In this document: piece after piece, positions 1-8,884 of the stretch
Numbering within the stretch: the stretch's first letter is position 1
Layout of the letters: each line of letters starts with the position of its first letter
Assembly (NCBI GenBank): GCA_034670025.1
Contig: JAXMOE010000004.1
Span: 62,001-126,000, forward strand
Reading direction: 5' to 3'
DNA from: PGYR01 sp034670025
GTDB taxonomy: Bacteria; Bacteroidota; Ignavibacteria; Kapaibacteriales; UBA2268
DNA length: 64,000 bases
Notes under the pieces: model-generated
The model's input: the letters and a program-made list of their open reading frames with translations, nothing else
Told to the model about the DNA's origin: nothing
Databases searched by the model: none
Translations under genes and position numbers: made by a program

Positions 1-859
1 CTGGGTCTTTCTCTCCAATCTCTTTTAATCTTCTTAATACCAACTCTAGTTCTGGGAAAATAGGAATAGTTTGAAATAGATCACGTCTTATCTTGTTTCT
101 AAATCTAATTGTTAAGTTATCTAAGTCGACGCTATAGGGTGGTTTGTTAAAAAAAGCATTTAACCATTCACCTAAACGACCACCTGTTAAGTAATATAGC
201 TTTATCAAAAGATAGAATACTTCATCAGTTTCTTTAGCATACTCAAGAATTGCTCTTGCTTCTTCTGATGAATAACTTACAACTTCTTTTGGAATAGTTT
301 TCCTTTTGTGTTTCTTATAAAGGTTTACAGTTTTTATTAAACCATTTTCAGATAAAAAATTTATAAATAGTTGAAATTGCCTTAGGTGTTTGTTAATAGT
401 ATTGCTGTTATGTTTCGTTCGACTCAAATATTCTTTAATCTGTTTTTCTAATTTATAAATTTGGCTTTTTCTGCCGTTCTCATAAGTAAATACTAATTCA
501 TCAACATCAAATTCCGTTGAAATTATATGATTATAAGATAATTCATATTCATACACTGTTTGATCTGATAACTTCCTTTCTCGGCAAACTTCAAGAAATT
601 CTTTTAATAGTAAATATACATTTTTTTCTTGTCTTAGATTACCCTCATCATCCATTAGTTTTTTATTAATTAGATACTCTTTATACTTATGTTCTAGAAT
701 ACCTTCAGCAACTTTCAAGTTTTTCTTTGTGAAAGATAGTCCTAAAGCTTTGTGGTTTCCTTTACTTCCATAAGGTTTTATATATAGATATTCCTCTCCT
801 TTTTTGGTATCTCTAACCAAGATTGAACCTGGTATTTTCGTTTTAATTGCTCTAGCCAT
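1..859 (-). CDS. Tyrosine recombinase (integrase), 3' part cut by window edge
   Basis: Reads from an ATG at 857-859 to the left edge without a stop (286 codons), so the C-terminus lies outside. The start MARAIKTKIPGSILVRD matches residues 8-24 of the complete recombinase at 1238-2368, and the two align throughout: an N-terminal arm-binding part, a SAM-like core-binding part, then the catalytic domain with YLTGGRLGEWL carrying the first active-site Arg. The HxxR and Tyr boxes lie beyond the edge. By family it would catalyse site-specific integration or excision. It sits 103 bp from the tRNA-Phe-derived repeat at 963-1045, which suggests it belongs to a neighbouring element in the same array. 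Confidence 0.88.
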   Translation of the reverse strand, partial: MARAIKTKIPGSILVRDTKKGEEYLYIKPYGSKGNHKALGLSFTKKNLKVAEGILEHKYKEYLINKKLMDDEGNLRQEKNVYLLLKEFLEVCRERKLSDQTVYEYELSYNHIISTEFDVDELVFTYENGRKSQIYKLEKQIKEYLSRTKHNSNTINKHLRQFQLFINFLSENGLIKTVNLYKKHKRKTIPKEVVSYSSEEARAILEYAKETDEVFYLLIKLYYLTGGRLGEWLNAFFNKPPYSVDLDNLTIRFRNKIRRDLFQTIPIFPELELVLRRLKEIGEKDP

Positions 860-962
860 TACTACCTCAAAATTTTTTATTAACTACACAGGAGCTACAC
901 AAGATATTTTTATAACGTGTAAGTTATTGATATAGTTTCAATTATGAACAACAATGAAAAGG

Positions 963-1045
963 ACTGAAAATCCTTGTGTCGGGGGTTCAAATCCCTCTTC
1001 GACCACCACACAAAAGCCCTTGTATCTAACTGATGCAAGGGCTTT
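963..1045 (+). repeat. att-like direct repeat (left copy): tRNA-Phe 3' half plus terminator
   Basis: Contains the right half of a tRNA-Phe gene: the anticodon loop ACTGAAAATCC with anticodon GAA, the T arm GGGGGTTCAAATCCC, and the acceptor strand ending CGACCACCA. A terminator hairpin follows (AAAGCCCTTG ... CAAGGGCTTT). Upstream there is no D arm or 5' acceptor strand, so this is not a working tRNA gene. It matches 35329-35411 over 83 bp with one mismatch (1007 C versus 35373 T). This is the expected result of integration into a tRNA 3' end. Confidence 0.9.
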
Positions 1046-1237
1046 TTAGATTTACAACTGCACTATGAAGATCCTTGTGTTTTTCCCTATATTGCCCTAT
1101 ATTGCTCTATTTTTAGTTCATTTTATGGTGCATACATGGTGCAAAAAAATGGATGATACTTCTTTTATCAAGTATTATGATTGATATTGAATCGTTAATG
1201 TATTTATATATCAAGAATAAATAGGTTTTTAAATTAA

Positions 1238-2368
1238 TTATCTATTAATTCTATTTAGTTGTTCTTTGATTCTTTTCTTGTCATGCTTCCTGTATGCTTT
1301 CATCGTAACATCTATTGAACTATGTCTCATTATATCTTTTATAATGTCAACAGGTACTTCATTTTCGAATAATTCAGTTGCTAACAGTCGTCTAAATCCA
1401 TGAGTAGATCTGCCCTTTTGTTTAATACCAAGTTCCTCTTCTATTATTGATATTTTTCTCGTTATGCTAGATTTACTATTCGGAGAATATGGAATTACTT
1501 TATGTTTGTAATCTCTTCTTTTTTCTTCCAACTCTTTAAGCCTTAACAATACCTCTTCGACTTTTTCAGATATTGGAATAATTTGGGATTGATCTTTTCG
1601 AATTTTATTTCTGAATGTTATCGTTTTGTTTTTTAGATCTACATTGAATGGATCAACTCCAAAATAGGCATTTAACCATTCATTTAATCTACCTCCAGTT
1701 AAATAAAATAGTCTTAGAAGCAAATAAAGTACTTCATCAGTCTCTTTTGCTTTATCTATTATCATTTGAGCTTCTTTAGGAGAATAAGGGATAATTTCTT
1801 TAGCTTGTGATTTAACTTTATATTTCTTGTAAAGGTTTAGAATAGGTAAGTCGTTGTTCTCAGACAAATAATTTAAAAACACCTGCAAGTGTCTCAAATG
1901 CTTATTTTTTGTATTATTTTTATGATTAGTTTTCCTTAAGTAGTTTTTAATATCATTTTCTATTTCATATACCTTAATTCTTCTGCCATTACTTTGAATA
2001 CTTTTATTGAAGTCAGGAGTATAATCACTTGAAATAATAACATCAAACGAATATTGGTATTCATATACTGTTTTTGGAGAGAGCCCTTTGTCTATCATAT
2101 GGTCTTTAAAGTGTTCAAACCTTTCAATCATTGAATAAACTGCTTTTTGATCATTGTAGTCAATTTTTTTTGAGTTGATTAAGTGTTCCTTGTAGAGATG
2201 CTCTAATATTGCTTCAACTACTTTAACATTTTTTTTAGAATACAACAAACCACTTGCAATATATTTACCTTCACTTTTATGTGGCAAATAGTATAAATAC
2301 TTTTTACCTGAACGCATTTCCTTTACATAAATACTCCCGGGAACTTTTGTTTTTACTGCATGAGACAT
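1238..2368 (-). CDS. Tyrosine recombinase/integrase of the island
   Basis: Complete recombinase. Counting from an upstream ATG at 2389, the catalytic residues are Arg234 (YLTGGRLNEWL), His330 and Arg333 (THGFRR), His356 (MRHSS) and the nucleophile Tyr366 (TMKAY). I prefer the start at 2368 (eighth codon of the longer frame) because MSHAVKTKVPGSI aligns with the start of the related gene at 859 and AAGG lies a few bases upstream. The N-terminal two thirds resemble the arm-binding and SAM-like core-binding domains of Bacteroidota integrases. Its stop lies 192 bp from the left att repeat, the usual position for an element's own integrase. Confidence 0.92.
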   Translation of the reverse strand: MSHAVKTKVPGSIYVKEMRSGKKYLYYLPHKSEGKYIASGLLYSKKNVKVVEAILEHLYKEHLINSKKIDYNDQKAVYSMIERFEHFKDHMIDKGLSPKTVYEYQYSFDVIISSDYTPDFNKSIQSNGRRIKVYEIENDIKNYLRKTNHKNNTKNKHLRHLQVFLNYLSENNDLPILNLYKKYKVKSQAKEIIPYSPKEAQMIIDKAKETDEVLYLLLRLFYLTGGRLNEWLNAYFGVDPFNVDLKNKTITFRNKIRKDQSQIIPISEKVEEVLLRLKELEEKRRDYKHKVIPYSPNSKSSITRKISIIEEELGIKQKGRSTHGFRRLLATELFENEVPVDIIKDIMRHSSIDVTMKAYRKHDKKRIKEQLNRINR

Positions 2369-2389
2369 TTTCTTTACCTTTTTTGTCAT

Positions 2390-2956
2390 TATATTTAGAA
2401 TAAATATATAAAAAGTAGTTATACATTATCAAATTATCGTGCCCTTCTTTTGAATCAATATAATAAAAAATACAATTATGGGGACATAATTTTCAGTTTT
2501 TTTATTCTCTATTCTAAACTATTTCTGATTTTTTTTTGTTTCCTGTAGTTATTGGCTTTTATTTAGAGTAACCATCATTTCTACCATAATTTCTAGTATT
2601 GACATATCATATTTTTAATAAACTTGAAATATTGCGGTACAAATTGAGGACGAAAGAACTACAGTTCACTCTGAATATAGCTATAATGGGCTTTAGTGGA
2701 GGGTTTCAATATGCGAAAACGATGTTTATATAGTTAATTGAAATTAGATGTATCTTTTTAGAGTTATTTTGAGTTATTATTAATTAGAATACGACGTTTA
2801 TACGCTGTCGAAACACTGTTTAATTGAATAATTTATACATTTTGACAAAATATTCAATAGCAACTAGATAGATTATAATTTATTCTCCTCATTTATATAT
2901 TGCTTTGACATTGCTAAAGGATTATTCTACTGAAGAATATACTATTTTGAAATTGA
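2390..2956. other. AT-rich gap, no gene seen
   Basis: About 570 bp between the integrase and the hsdR remnant. All frames are broken by stops at short intervals. Short open stretches near 2630-2700 match nothing I recognise. It is probably decayed DNA plus the integrase promoter region. Confidence 0.5.
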
Positions 2957-3335
2957 CTAAAGTGCAGTCAACTCGTCTGAAATCATTTCGGCTTGCTTCA
3001 GGACGATTTCAGTAGCTAGTTTTTTGCATATCTGGTGGGTACCTACCTTCCCTTTGTTTGCATTCTGTTGAATACCTCGTCATGTGCTAAGAGTCTAGTG
3101 AACTAATTCACTGTACTTCCTTTATCGCTTCTTGCTGAGATTCATACGGTACATCTGGATTTATTCTTCTAACAGCATTTACTATCCGTCCAACTAATAA
3201 TACATCTTCGTAAGTCTCCCTTTCTGGATTGTCGCTATCGGGAGAAATATCTAGTGCATAGATATAACCATATCCTTGTTGCTCCAAACAAGATATTGCT
3301 AATTCTTCTATACTGTTTTCTGTGATTTTGGTCAT
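2957..3335 (-). pseudogene. Fragment of a type I restriction subunit R (HsdR N-terminus), decayed
   Basis: From the ATG at 3333-3335 the 75-residue frame (MTKITENSIEELAISCLEQQ..., with NPERETYEDVLL) looks like the opening of an HSDR_N type I restriction subunit, usually about 1000 residues. It stops at 3108. Family-like residues continue in a shifted frame (RLLAHDEVFNRMQTKG, about 3035-3095), and another shift gives a helical stretch ending at a stop at 2957-2959. The endonuclease core, helicase motifs and C-terminus are absent. It is not the start of the intact hsdR at 31938-34733, whose N-terminus differs, so it marks a second, lost restriction system. Confidence 0.72.
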
Positions 3336-3354
3336 TTTTTTTGGATTAAAATAT

Positions 3355-3855
3355 TCAAATATTCTTATTATTTTTTTTCTTTTGGATTTCTTTACTCTCT
3401 TCTACTGCTGAGTCTATTGAATTTTCCTGTAAATTTAAAATCATCTTTGGTAATGAAAATGAGAACAATAAAGATGCAATTCCAATGAATATATATATAT
3501 ACTTAAATATTGTACTTAAAGTTGGTAAAGTGCTACTAAATATTTCACTAACAAGTAACAAGAAAATTGATGTTAGAAAAGCGTAAAATAGGATTTTTAA
3601 TTTGAATAAATCATCCTTTAAATATTTAGCATAGATATGTGCAACATTCTCACTTGAATCTCTAGGTATTAATTCTTTGTTTATTAAGGCTATCAGGGCA
3701 ATTAACAAACCTGAAAAAATGGATAGTATTGAAACAAAAATTGAAATTATATCACCGTCAAAAAATGCAACCCCATAACATGAAATTAGAATACTAACAC
3801 TAAAAATTATTAAGTGCCTTATGATTCTTTTAATCATTGAGTAATGTTCCATCAT
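3355..3855 (-). CDS. Unknown four-helix membrane protein, third gene of an overlapping operon
   Basis: 166 residues with hydrophobic segments at about 12-32, 35-58, 88-108 and 115-135 and a lysine-rich tail (IQKKKNNKNI). No family recognised. It overlaps the end of the 235-residue gene by 26 bp, and that gene overlaps the 105-residue gene, so the three are probably co-translated. The layout of two soluble proteins followed by a small membrane protein recalls defence modules with a membrane effector, but no motif proves it. Confidence 0.7.
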   Translation of the reverse strand: MMEHYSMIKRIIRHLIIFSVSILISCYGVAFFDGDIISIFVSILSIFSGLLIALIALINKELIPRDSSENVAHIYAKYLKDDLFKLKILFYAFLTSIFLLLVSEIFSSTLPTLSTIFKYIYIFIGIASLLFSFSLPKMILNLQENSIDSAVEESKEIQKKKNNKNI

Positions 3856-4537
3856 TATTAAGATGTTCGTACATAATCTTTAGTTTATTAAATACATCTT
3901 GAGTATTTAGTGAATTACCAAAAGGTAAAATACCATATTTTTGAGATACTATCACATCCTTATGCTTCATTTTAGTACCGTCTTGTAATTGTAGAGAAAA
4001 TCCGTCATCATCATTATCAAAAGGTTCGTCAGGTAAATTATTGATATTATCAGAAACGGACTTATGTGATTTTATCATTTTACCTTTTGTAGATAATTTA
4101 ATATCTATATTGAAGTAGTTTTTTAAATCAATATCGCCTCCATGTTCTTCCGAATATAATTTTGATAGCTTATCAAGTATAAAGGAGGATCCATTATAGA
4201 AATATTTTTTTATTCTCTCAGTATTTGAATCTGTATCAGAAACTTCAAAATAATCACTAATATTGTCTAAATTAGAATTAGACTGTGATGAATTAAACCC
4301 AATAGTCTTTATTCCTTTCCTTTGAATCATTTCAATTTTGTCTACTTTCGCAATATTCTTAATTTCTATTTTTGGCAGATTTGTTATGTTATATAAGTAT
4401 GATAACAATATATTAATCGATTGATTTGGTTGGCAGATAATAAGATTATTTTTATTTATGTATGCAAAAACTTCTTTTTCAAGATAGTTATATCCCTTTA
4501 GGCGGAGGGGCTTCACTAGGTAAGTTTTTTTGCTCAC
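3830..4537 (-). CDS. Unknown soluble protein, middle gene of an overlapping operon
   Basis: 235 residues, no signal peptide or membrane segment. The central part is rich in Ser, Asn and Asp (SSQSNSNLDNISDYFEVSD). A stretch near the C-terminus is acidic (EPFDNDDDGFSLQL), followed by a Lys/Gly segment ending in YGILPFGNSLN. I recognise no domain. The start overlaps the 3' end of the upstream 105-residue gene by 50 bp, and its 3' end overlaps the downstream membrane-protein gene, which argues for a shared function. Confidence 0.7.
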   Translation of the reverse strand: MSKKTYLVKPLRLKGYNYLEKEVFAYINKNNLIICQPNQSINILLSYLYNITNLPKIEIKNIAKVDKIEMIQRKGIKTIGFNSSQSNSNLDNISDYFEVSDTDSNTERIKKYFYNGSSFILDKLSKLYSEEHGGDIDLKNYFNIDIKLSTKGKMIKSHKSVSDNINNLPDEPFDNDDDGFSLQLQDGTKMKHKDVIVSQKYGILPFGNSLNTQDVFNKLKIMYEHLNNDGTLLND

Positions 4538-4805
4538 TAGTATTCTTATTCAATGCAGAAGCTTTTGATTCATCAATATAATAAGTAATGTGAAGTTCTA
4601 TATTTTGATTCTCTTTATTAATATTAACAGTTGAACCTTGAATCTGACCATTTTCGTATGGGAATATTCTGTCTCCAACTGTGCTTTTATTATTATGAGC
4701 ATTTATTAATATTTCACTTAAGATTTGTCTAGAACCTTTATCCCAATAAGCCCTTTTATATATTAACGTTTTTTCGAGTCTGTTTACCCTTTTATCATCA
4801 GCCAT
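4488..4805 (-). CDS. Unknown small protein, first gene of an overlapping operon
   Basis: 105 residues: a basic N-terminal part (MADDKRVNRLEKTLIYKRAY), a predicted strand-rich middle (STVNINKENQNIELHITYYID) and a proline-rich end (PSEAPPPKGI). No family recognised. It is preceded by about 125 bp without a gene and is the probable first gene of the three-gene unit 4805-3355. It is real rather than a chance frame because the tight overlaps continue through all three genes in one direction. Confidence 0.65.
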   Translation of the reverse strand: MADDKRVNRLEKTLIYKRAYWDKGSRQILSEILINAHNNKSTVGDRIFPYENGQIQGSTVNINKENQNIELHITYYIDESKASALNKNTSEQKNLPSEAPPPKGI

Positions 4806-4930
4806 AGTACCCTCTTTGTTAGTTTTTGTGTCTTTAAATTAATGAATCGCCATTTACAATGAAAAATGCTTTTCATATAGCTCATCAAAAGTCAATATTT
4901 CAACCTCTCTTTTGAACAATTAGAATTCAA

Positions 4931-5188
4931 TTATTTTTCTATTTTAATCTGATCTATATCATTCTCCCAATTTTCGACTTTAACAACTTGATTAGAAGGT
5001 ATATCATGTATGTCTGTTGAATAATTATTTTTAACTTTATAATATTTAAGGTTGCTTTTTAAATCAGTTATATAACCTACTACTATACCTTCAAAATAAT
5101 AATAACTATCGGGATTAGTTGTACCGGAAAGCATTTTATAATTTTGTTTTACATATACTGTTGTATTTAATTCAATTATTTTGCTCAT
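4931..5188 (-). CDS. Unknown small protein
   Basis: 85 residues beginning MSKIIELNTTVYVKQNYKM, mostly predicted strands (YYYFEGIVVGYITDL, YYKVKNNYS), so perhaps a small SH3-like beta barrel. That is a guess from pattern only. It lies 33 bp downstream of the 256-residue gene in the same direction, so the two probably share a transcript. Confidence 0.55.
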   Translation of the reverse strand: MSKIIELNTTVYVKQNYKMLSGTTNPDSYYYFEGIVVGYITDLKSNLKYYKVKNNYSTDIHDIPSNQVVKVENWENDIDQIKIEK

Positions 5189-5221
5189 AATGCACCTTGG
5201 ATTTTATATTTTTTTTTGTTT

Positions 5222-5992
5222 TTATTTTTCTTTTTGCTTGTTTAACAGTTCTTTTGGATCTTCGTATAAATCTATATGAATAAGAACAGTCTTTCCTAAA
5301 GTAGTAATCTCAGTATCTTTAACTTTAGGCTTTTTCTTAGAAGAATCAATTACAAGTTGATTTGTTTTTCTATCAATTTCTAACTCTTCCTTAATTAGAC
5401 CTAATCTGACAAGGTGTTCACTGTTGCTTTTTTGCAGAGCAGCTTTCTTAATTTCTTCAGTATTAGAACCTAAATAAACTTGTCTCTTTCTTAGTATGTT
5501 CTCATGTTTTTTAAAATAGCCATGTTGAAACGCTGGAAATCTTAAACTATAGTATTTAAGCCAGATAATTTGAATATCATTTAGCTGTTTAAACAATGAT
5601 AAAATATACTCTGACTCTTTCAATTCAATTTCTTCATCAGTTATACCATTTACTACAATTGAAGCAAGATACTCAATTCTCTCTTTTGTTGTAATTCTTG
5701 AAGATTGTTCAACGCTCTCCTCTAATAATGCAACAAACTCTGGGTTTTTATGTAGTTTTTCAACTAACTCATTTGGTAACTCATTGAGTCTTTTATCTAA
5801 CACTTTTAAAAAACTAATAATTCTATCCTGTTTTTGATTTGGTATAGTCGTAACTAGAGTTTCAGCAATTAGTGATCCAAAAAATGGTAATGCTCCACTT
5901 ACAGATTTAATAAAATAAGACACCTTATCACTTAAATTAAGGCTTTCTAAACTCTCTAAAGAATGTTCATTGTTTTGCTCTATTTCACTCAT
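5222..5992 (-). CDS. Unknown protein with a hydrophobic N-terminal hairpin
   Basis: 256 residues. After an acidic leader, residues 25-50 (FIKSVSGALPFFGSLIAETL) are hydrophobic, followed by the TTIPNQKQDRI segment seen at the start of many uncharacterised bacterial proteins that I cannot name. Residues 55-150 are helical and charged, and the C-terminus is Lys-rich. Some resemblance to pore-forming or Abi-alpha-like proteins is possible but unproven. It probably forms a two-gene unit with the 85-residue gene downstream. Confidence 0.65.
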   Translation of the reverse strand: MSEIEQNNEHSLESLESLNLSDKVSYFIKSVSGALPFFGSLIAETLVTTIPNQKQDRIISFLKVLDKRLNELPNELVEKLHKNPEFVALLEESVEQSSRITTKERIEYLASIVVNGITDEEIELKESEYILSLFKQLNDIQIIWLKYYSLRFPAFQHGYFKKHENILRKRQVYLGSNTEEIKKAALQKSNSEHLVRLGLIKEELEIDRKTNQLVIDSSKKKPKVKDTEITTLGKTVLIHIDLYEDPKELLNKQKEK

Positions 5993-6159
5993 TTATTGTC
6001 CCTCTAACCTCACTTAACCACTTATCAAATTAGGCAGAAGTGCTCCTTTTAGTTTCACGAAATTCTTTACTCTTTTTTAGTTTTATATATATTTTCATTT
6101 AAAGTATTATTTATAATAGATTGCTAAATAAAGTGAAATTATTTATTTGAGTTTACGGT

Positions 6160-7281
6160 CTAAATAAATATTATTGGGATAGAGGTTTTGAGTTCAATAG
6201 TTGGTTTATTGTTTAGCATCTTATTATAAGTTATCCCAAGGTTAACCACTGGTTCACCTTTTTCATCATTAATAATGAAATATGGTCCTATAAAAAATTG
6301 AAAGCTTGGATTCATTTCTTGGCTGAATCTGCTGTTTAGTCCAAAGTTAATAGCAATATGTTTATCAATTCCATACAAAGCCTCATAATCTAATGACCAG
6401 TATTTACTCCTTTTAATAGTACCAGTGAATGCTTTTTCAGTTAATCTTACTTCTTGATTTTTAATATCATTCTCAGATTTAATATCCCTTATTATTTCTA
6501 TTGTTTCTAGGTTATTTATAAAACCAAAATTATAACCAAAGTTTACACTATGAAAAATAAAAAAAGGAACTAGAAGTTTAGATTTGTAAGGTCCGTCATT
6601 TTTATCAAAAATGTTTAATATATTCAATCCAATTGAAGCAGATGAATTCTCTTTAGTAACTTCATTAATTGATCCTAAATCATAATCATACAGTTTATAT
6701 TCATTTCCATTATAACTACCACTTAAATTTATCCAAAAGTATGTCTTCTTATGATAGATAACGTTAGCACTATCTTCCTGATAATTAAATAAGTAATATT
6801 GATCGATATTAGTTGAGTCTATTTTTTTATTTTTTCTTATTGAATATACAGCTTTATCATCTGATACCTTCTTTTTATTAACAGAATCATAATTCCAAGT
6901 TGCACTTAATAACCAGTTGACCGAAAAATTTAATCCAAAGACAAGCATATCAGAATTACCAAACTCATATAAAGGAGCATTTTCACCTAGCTTTATCCCT
7001 ATTGAAGGATATACAGTATAAAAACCACTATCATTATCGAAAGCAGGTATTGTAAACTTAGTAGATAAAATGGATTCTTTATTATTAAATGTTGACGCAA
7101 TTGAGTTAGCTAAAGAACCATTATACTGACCTAATAATGAATTAAATTCATTTTTAACAGCTTTTTTAAAGTCATTATCATCTAATAATTTGATATCATG
7201 ATCACTAGATAAGTTTTTTTCTAAACACATGGCTTCATTAATAAAAAAGAAGACTACTATTACAACTACTATTTTCCTCAT
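6160..7281 (-). CDS. Exported, probably outer-membrane beta-barrel-like protein
   Basis: 373 residues with a signal peptide (MRKIVVVIVVFFFINEAMC). The Cys near residue 19 makes a lipoprotein signal possible, though the lipobox is poor. The rest alternates hydrophobic and polar residues, with many aromatic-ended strands (YWSLDYEALYGI, FQFFIGPYFIIND) typical of outer-membrane barrels, and ends in hydrophobic ELKTSIPIIFI. No family identified. It stands alone with about 70-170 bp on either side. Confidence 0.65.
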   Translation of the reverse strand: MRKIVVVIVVFFFINEAMCLEKNLSSDHDIKLLDDNDFKKAVKNEFNSLLGQYNGSLANSIASTFNNKESILSTKFTIPAFDNDSGFYTVYPSIGIKLGENAPLYEFGNSDMLVFGLNFSVNWLLSATWNYDSVNKKKVSDDKAVYSIRKNKKIDSTNIDQYYLFNYQEDSANVIYHKKTYFWINLSGSYNGNEYKLYDYDLGSINEVTKENSSASIGLNILNIFDKNDGPYKSKLLVPFFIFHSVNFGYNFGFINNLETIEIIRDIKSENDIKNQEVRLTEKAFTGTIKRSKYWSLDYEALYGIDKHIAINFGLNSRFSQEMNPSFQFFIGPYFIINDEKGEPVVNLGITYNKMLNNKPTIELKTSIPIIFI

Positions 7282-7348
7282 AAATCCTCCAGTTGAGAGT
7301 TAAATTAAAAATAAATGCTAAGTGAATTATCAAATTCAATATTTTTTT

Positions 7349-7648
7349 TTAATCAAAATTTACATTTGATCCATTTATATCAAACTCCTCAATTGTAATC
7401 TCTTCAACTTCTTCGACTTCTGTTTCCTTCTCATTTAGCATTACAGTTATACCAGTTCTATAAACTATGATCTCATGTCTATAAACTGTTATGCTCTGAT
7501 TTGGGAACATTTTCTTTTGTGCATAGTATTCCATAGAGTTATCATAAAGAACTTTATCTTCTGTGGTATAAACCTTGTCTATGCACCTTAGTACACAAAA
7601 CATTAACTTACTATCAGAGTTAAGAAATTTTGTAATTGCAACTTTCAT
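7349..7648 (-). CDS. Unknown small protein
   Basis: 99 residues, predicted strand-rich, with an acidic C-terminal stretch (EKETEVEEVEEITIEEFDING). No signal peptide and no family recognised. A copy of the 25-bp repeat also found twice in front of the HTH gene at 15593 lies 75 bp upstream of its start (7723-7747), which hints at shared control. Confidence 0.6.
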   Translation of the reverse strand: MKVAITKFLNSDSKLMFCVLRCIDKVYTTEDKVLYDNSMEYYAQKKMFPNQSITVYRHEIIVYRTGITVMLNEKETEVEEVEEITIEEFDINGSNVNFD

Positions 7649-7722
7649 TAATATATCTTCCTCATTTATTTTTAGTAAAATATCTAACTAATTGATATTA
7701 ACAAAAACTTGGTGTATTTAGT

Positions 7723-7747
7723 GACCTCACTGAATTTTTAAACCAAT
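7723..7747 (+). repeat. R1 repeat, copy a
   Basis: 25 bp identical to 15491-15515 (core CTCACTGAATTTTTAAACCA). It lies between the stop of the 7780-8364 gene and the start of the 7349-7648 gene, upstream of the latter. Other copies: 15546-15567 (22 bp) and, inverted with one change, 17844-17867. Candidate operator or other short repeated site. Confidence 0.65.
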
Positions 7748-7779
7748 AAATCATTTATATATTAATTTTCTTGGAGCTA

Positions 7780-8364
7780 CTAACCAATCTTCTCTTTAAT
7801 CTTCTTAAGTTGGTGGTTTATATTCTTTAAGTGATATCCATCACTGAAGTATTGTATTTTATCACCAAAAACTAAACTATCAATAATTAAAGTATAGGTA
7901 GAGTTAAACGGCCTACCCTTAAAATCATGATAATCAATATTCACACTAAAAGTAGTCAGATTATTTTTATTTTTTACAAAATCTTCTCCGAAACTTAGGA
8001 TTGTTTTAACATCAAAATCTGGTGGTATCAGCTTTTGGTTTAACATCGGTTTGTGTCCTCTCACAAATCCCTTTGTTTTTTCACCGAGCAGTCTATCTAT
8101 CTCATCAAGTGGTGGACTGAACTCAATAACAACATTATATGCTGTAGTCTTACCATAGTTTTTAATGTTTAGTTCTAACCCATTATCAAAGCCATGCATA
8201 ATTGCGTAAATAAAAGGTCTTGATGCTTCGATGGTACTTTGTTCATGTTGCATTAACATCTTTTTAGTAACCCAAGCATACCAAATTGTAGCTACAACAA
8301 GTACAGATGTTAGAAGTGATATAACTGCTCCATTGTAGTTGTTCAGAAATTCTAAAAATTCCAT
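7780..8364 (-). CDS. Unknown protein with one N-terminal membrane helix
   Basis: 194 residues. Residues 13-32 (AVISLLTSVLVVATIWYAW) form a membrane helix, then a short charged segment (KKMLMQHEQSTIEASRPFI) and a predicted immunoglobulin-like beta domain (LELNIKNYGKTTAYNVVIEF). This architecture is common in uncharacterised bacterial membrane proteins. It lies 21 bp downstream of the 158-residue gene in the same direction, so the two are probably co-transcribed. Confidence 0.65.
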   Translation of the reverse strand: MEFLEFLNNYNGAVISLLTSVLVVATIWYAWVTKKMLMQHEQSTIEASRPFIYAIMHGFDNGLELNIKNYGKTTAYNVVIEFSPPLDEIDRLLGEKTKGFVRGHKPMLNQKLIPPDFDVKTILSFGEDFVKNKNNLTTFSVNIDYHDFKGRPFNSTYTLIIDSLVFGDKIQYFSDGYHLKNINHQLKKIKEKIG

Positions 8365-8385
8365 ATCTAAAACCCCACTCTATTT

Positions 8386-8862
8386 TCAATTAATACTTTG
8401 ATATGTGGCTAGGGTTGGTCTTTCTTCTTCAAATACACCCTCCTTATTCGAGCATCTTTTACCACAATTAGGACACCTGTTACTACCTTCCCAGAGCTTT
8501 TCATCGGGCTTGATACCATAATGCTTTTCATACAGCTTTAGAGTGCCTTCCCAGGCGTTTAGAAGGTTAGTTTCGTCATCTTTACCTCTCATACCAAAAT
8601 AGGGGAAGTGATGAAGGAAGTAGCCTAAATACTCCTCGCAATCTTGATAGTACTTCTGTGTATCAAGAATATGCAAATGCCAAAATTCATCTACATACTT
8701 TGAAGGTACAATTGGTAGATCTGGATTGGAACTACATAGTTCTAAAAATTTCTTATACTCTTTGGATATACTTTGTGCAAACTCTAAGTCCCATCCAAGG
8801 CCTTCTATTCTATCAATTGCTTTTACTATAATTGGTTCTAAGTTCATATTATCTAATTTCAT
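8386..8862 (-). CDS. Glycine-rich-domain-protein-like (GRDP/DUF1399-like) protein with cysteine tail
   Basis: 158 residues. The motif VDEFWHLHILDTQKYYQDCEE followed by FLHHFPYFGMRG is the signature I associate with GRDP-like/DUF1399 proteins, whose biochemical role is poorly known. The C-terminus has a CPNCGKRC cluster that may bind metal or be a modification site. A hairpin terminator belonging to the next gene separates it from the 1617-residue gene. Confidence 0.6.
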   Translation of the reverse strand: MKLDNMNLEPIIVKAIDRIEGLGWDLEFAQSISKEYKKFLELCSSNPDLPIVPSKYVDEFWHLHILDTQKYYQDCEEYLGYFLHHFPYFGMRGKDDETNLLNAWEGTLKLYEKHYGIKPDEKLWEGSNRCPNCGKRCSNKEGVFEEERPTLATYQSIN

Positions 8863-8884
8863 TTTGATTCTCGGTTAATTTTTA

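Noticed and set aside
963..1045. A functional tRNA-Phe gene
   Set aside because: Only the 3' half is present. The upstream sequence cannot form the acceptor 5' strand, D arm or the full anticodon stem.
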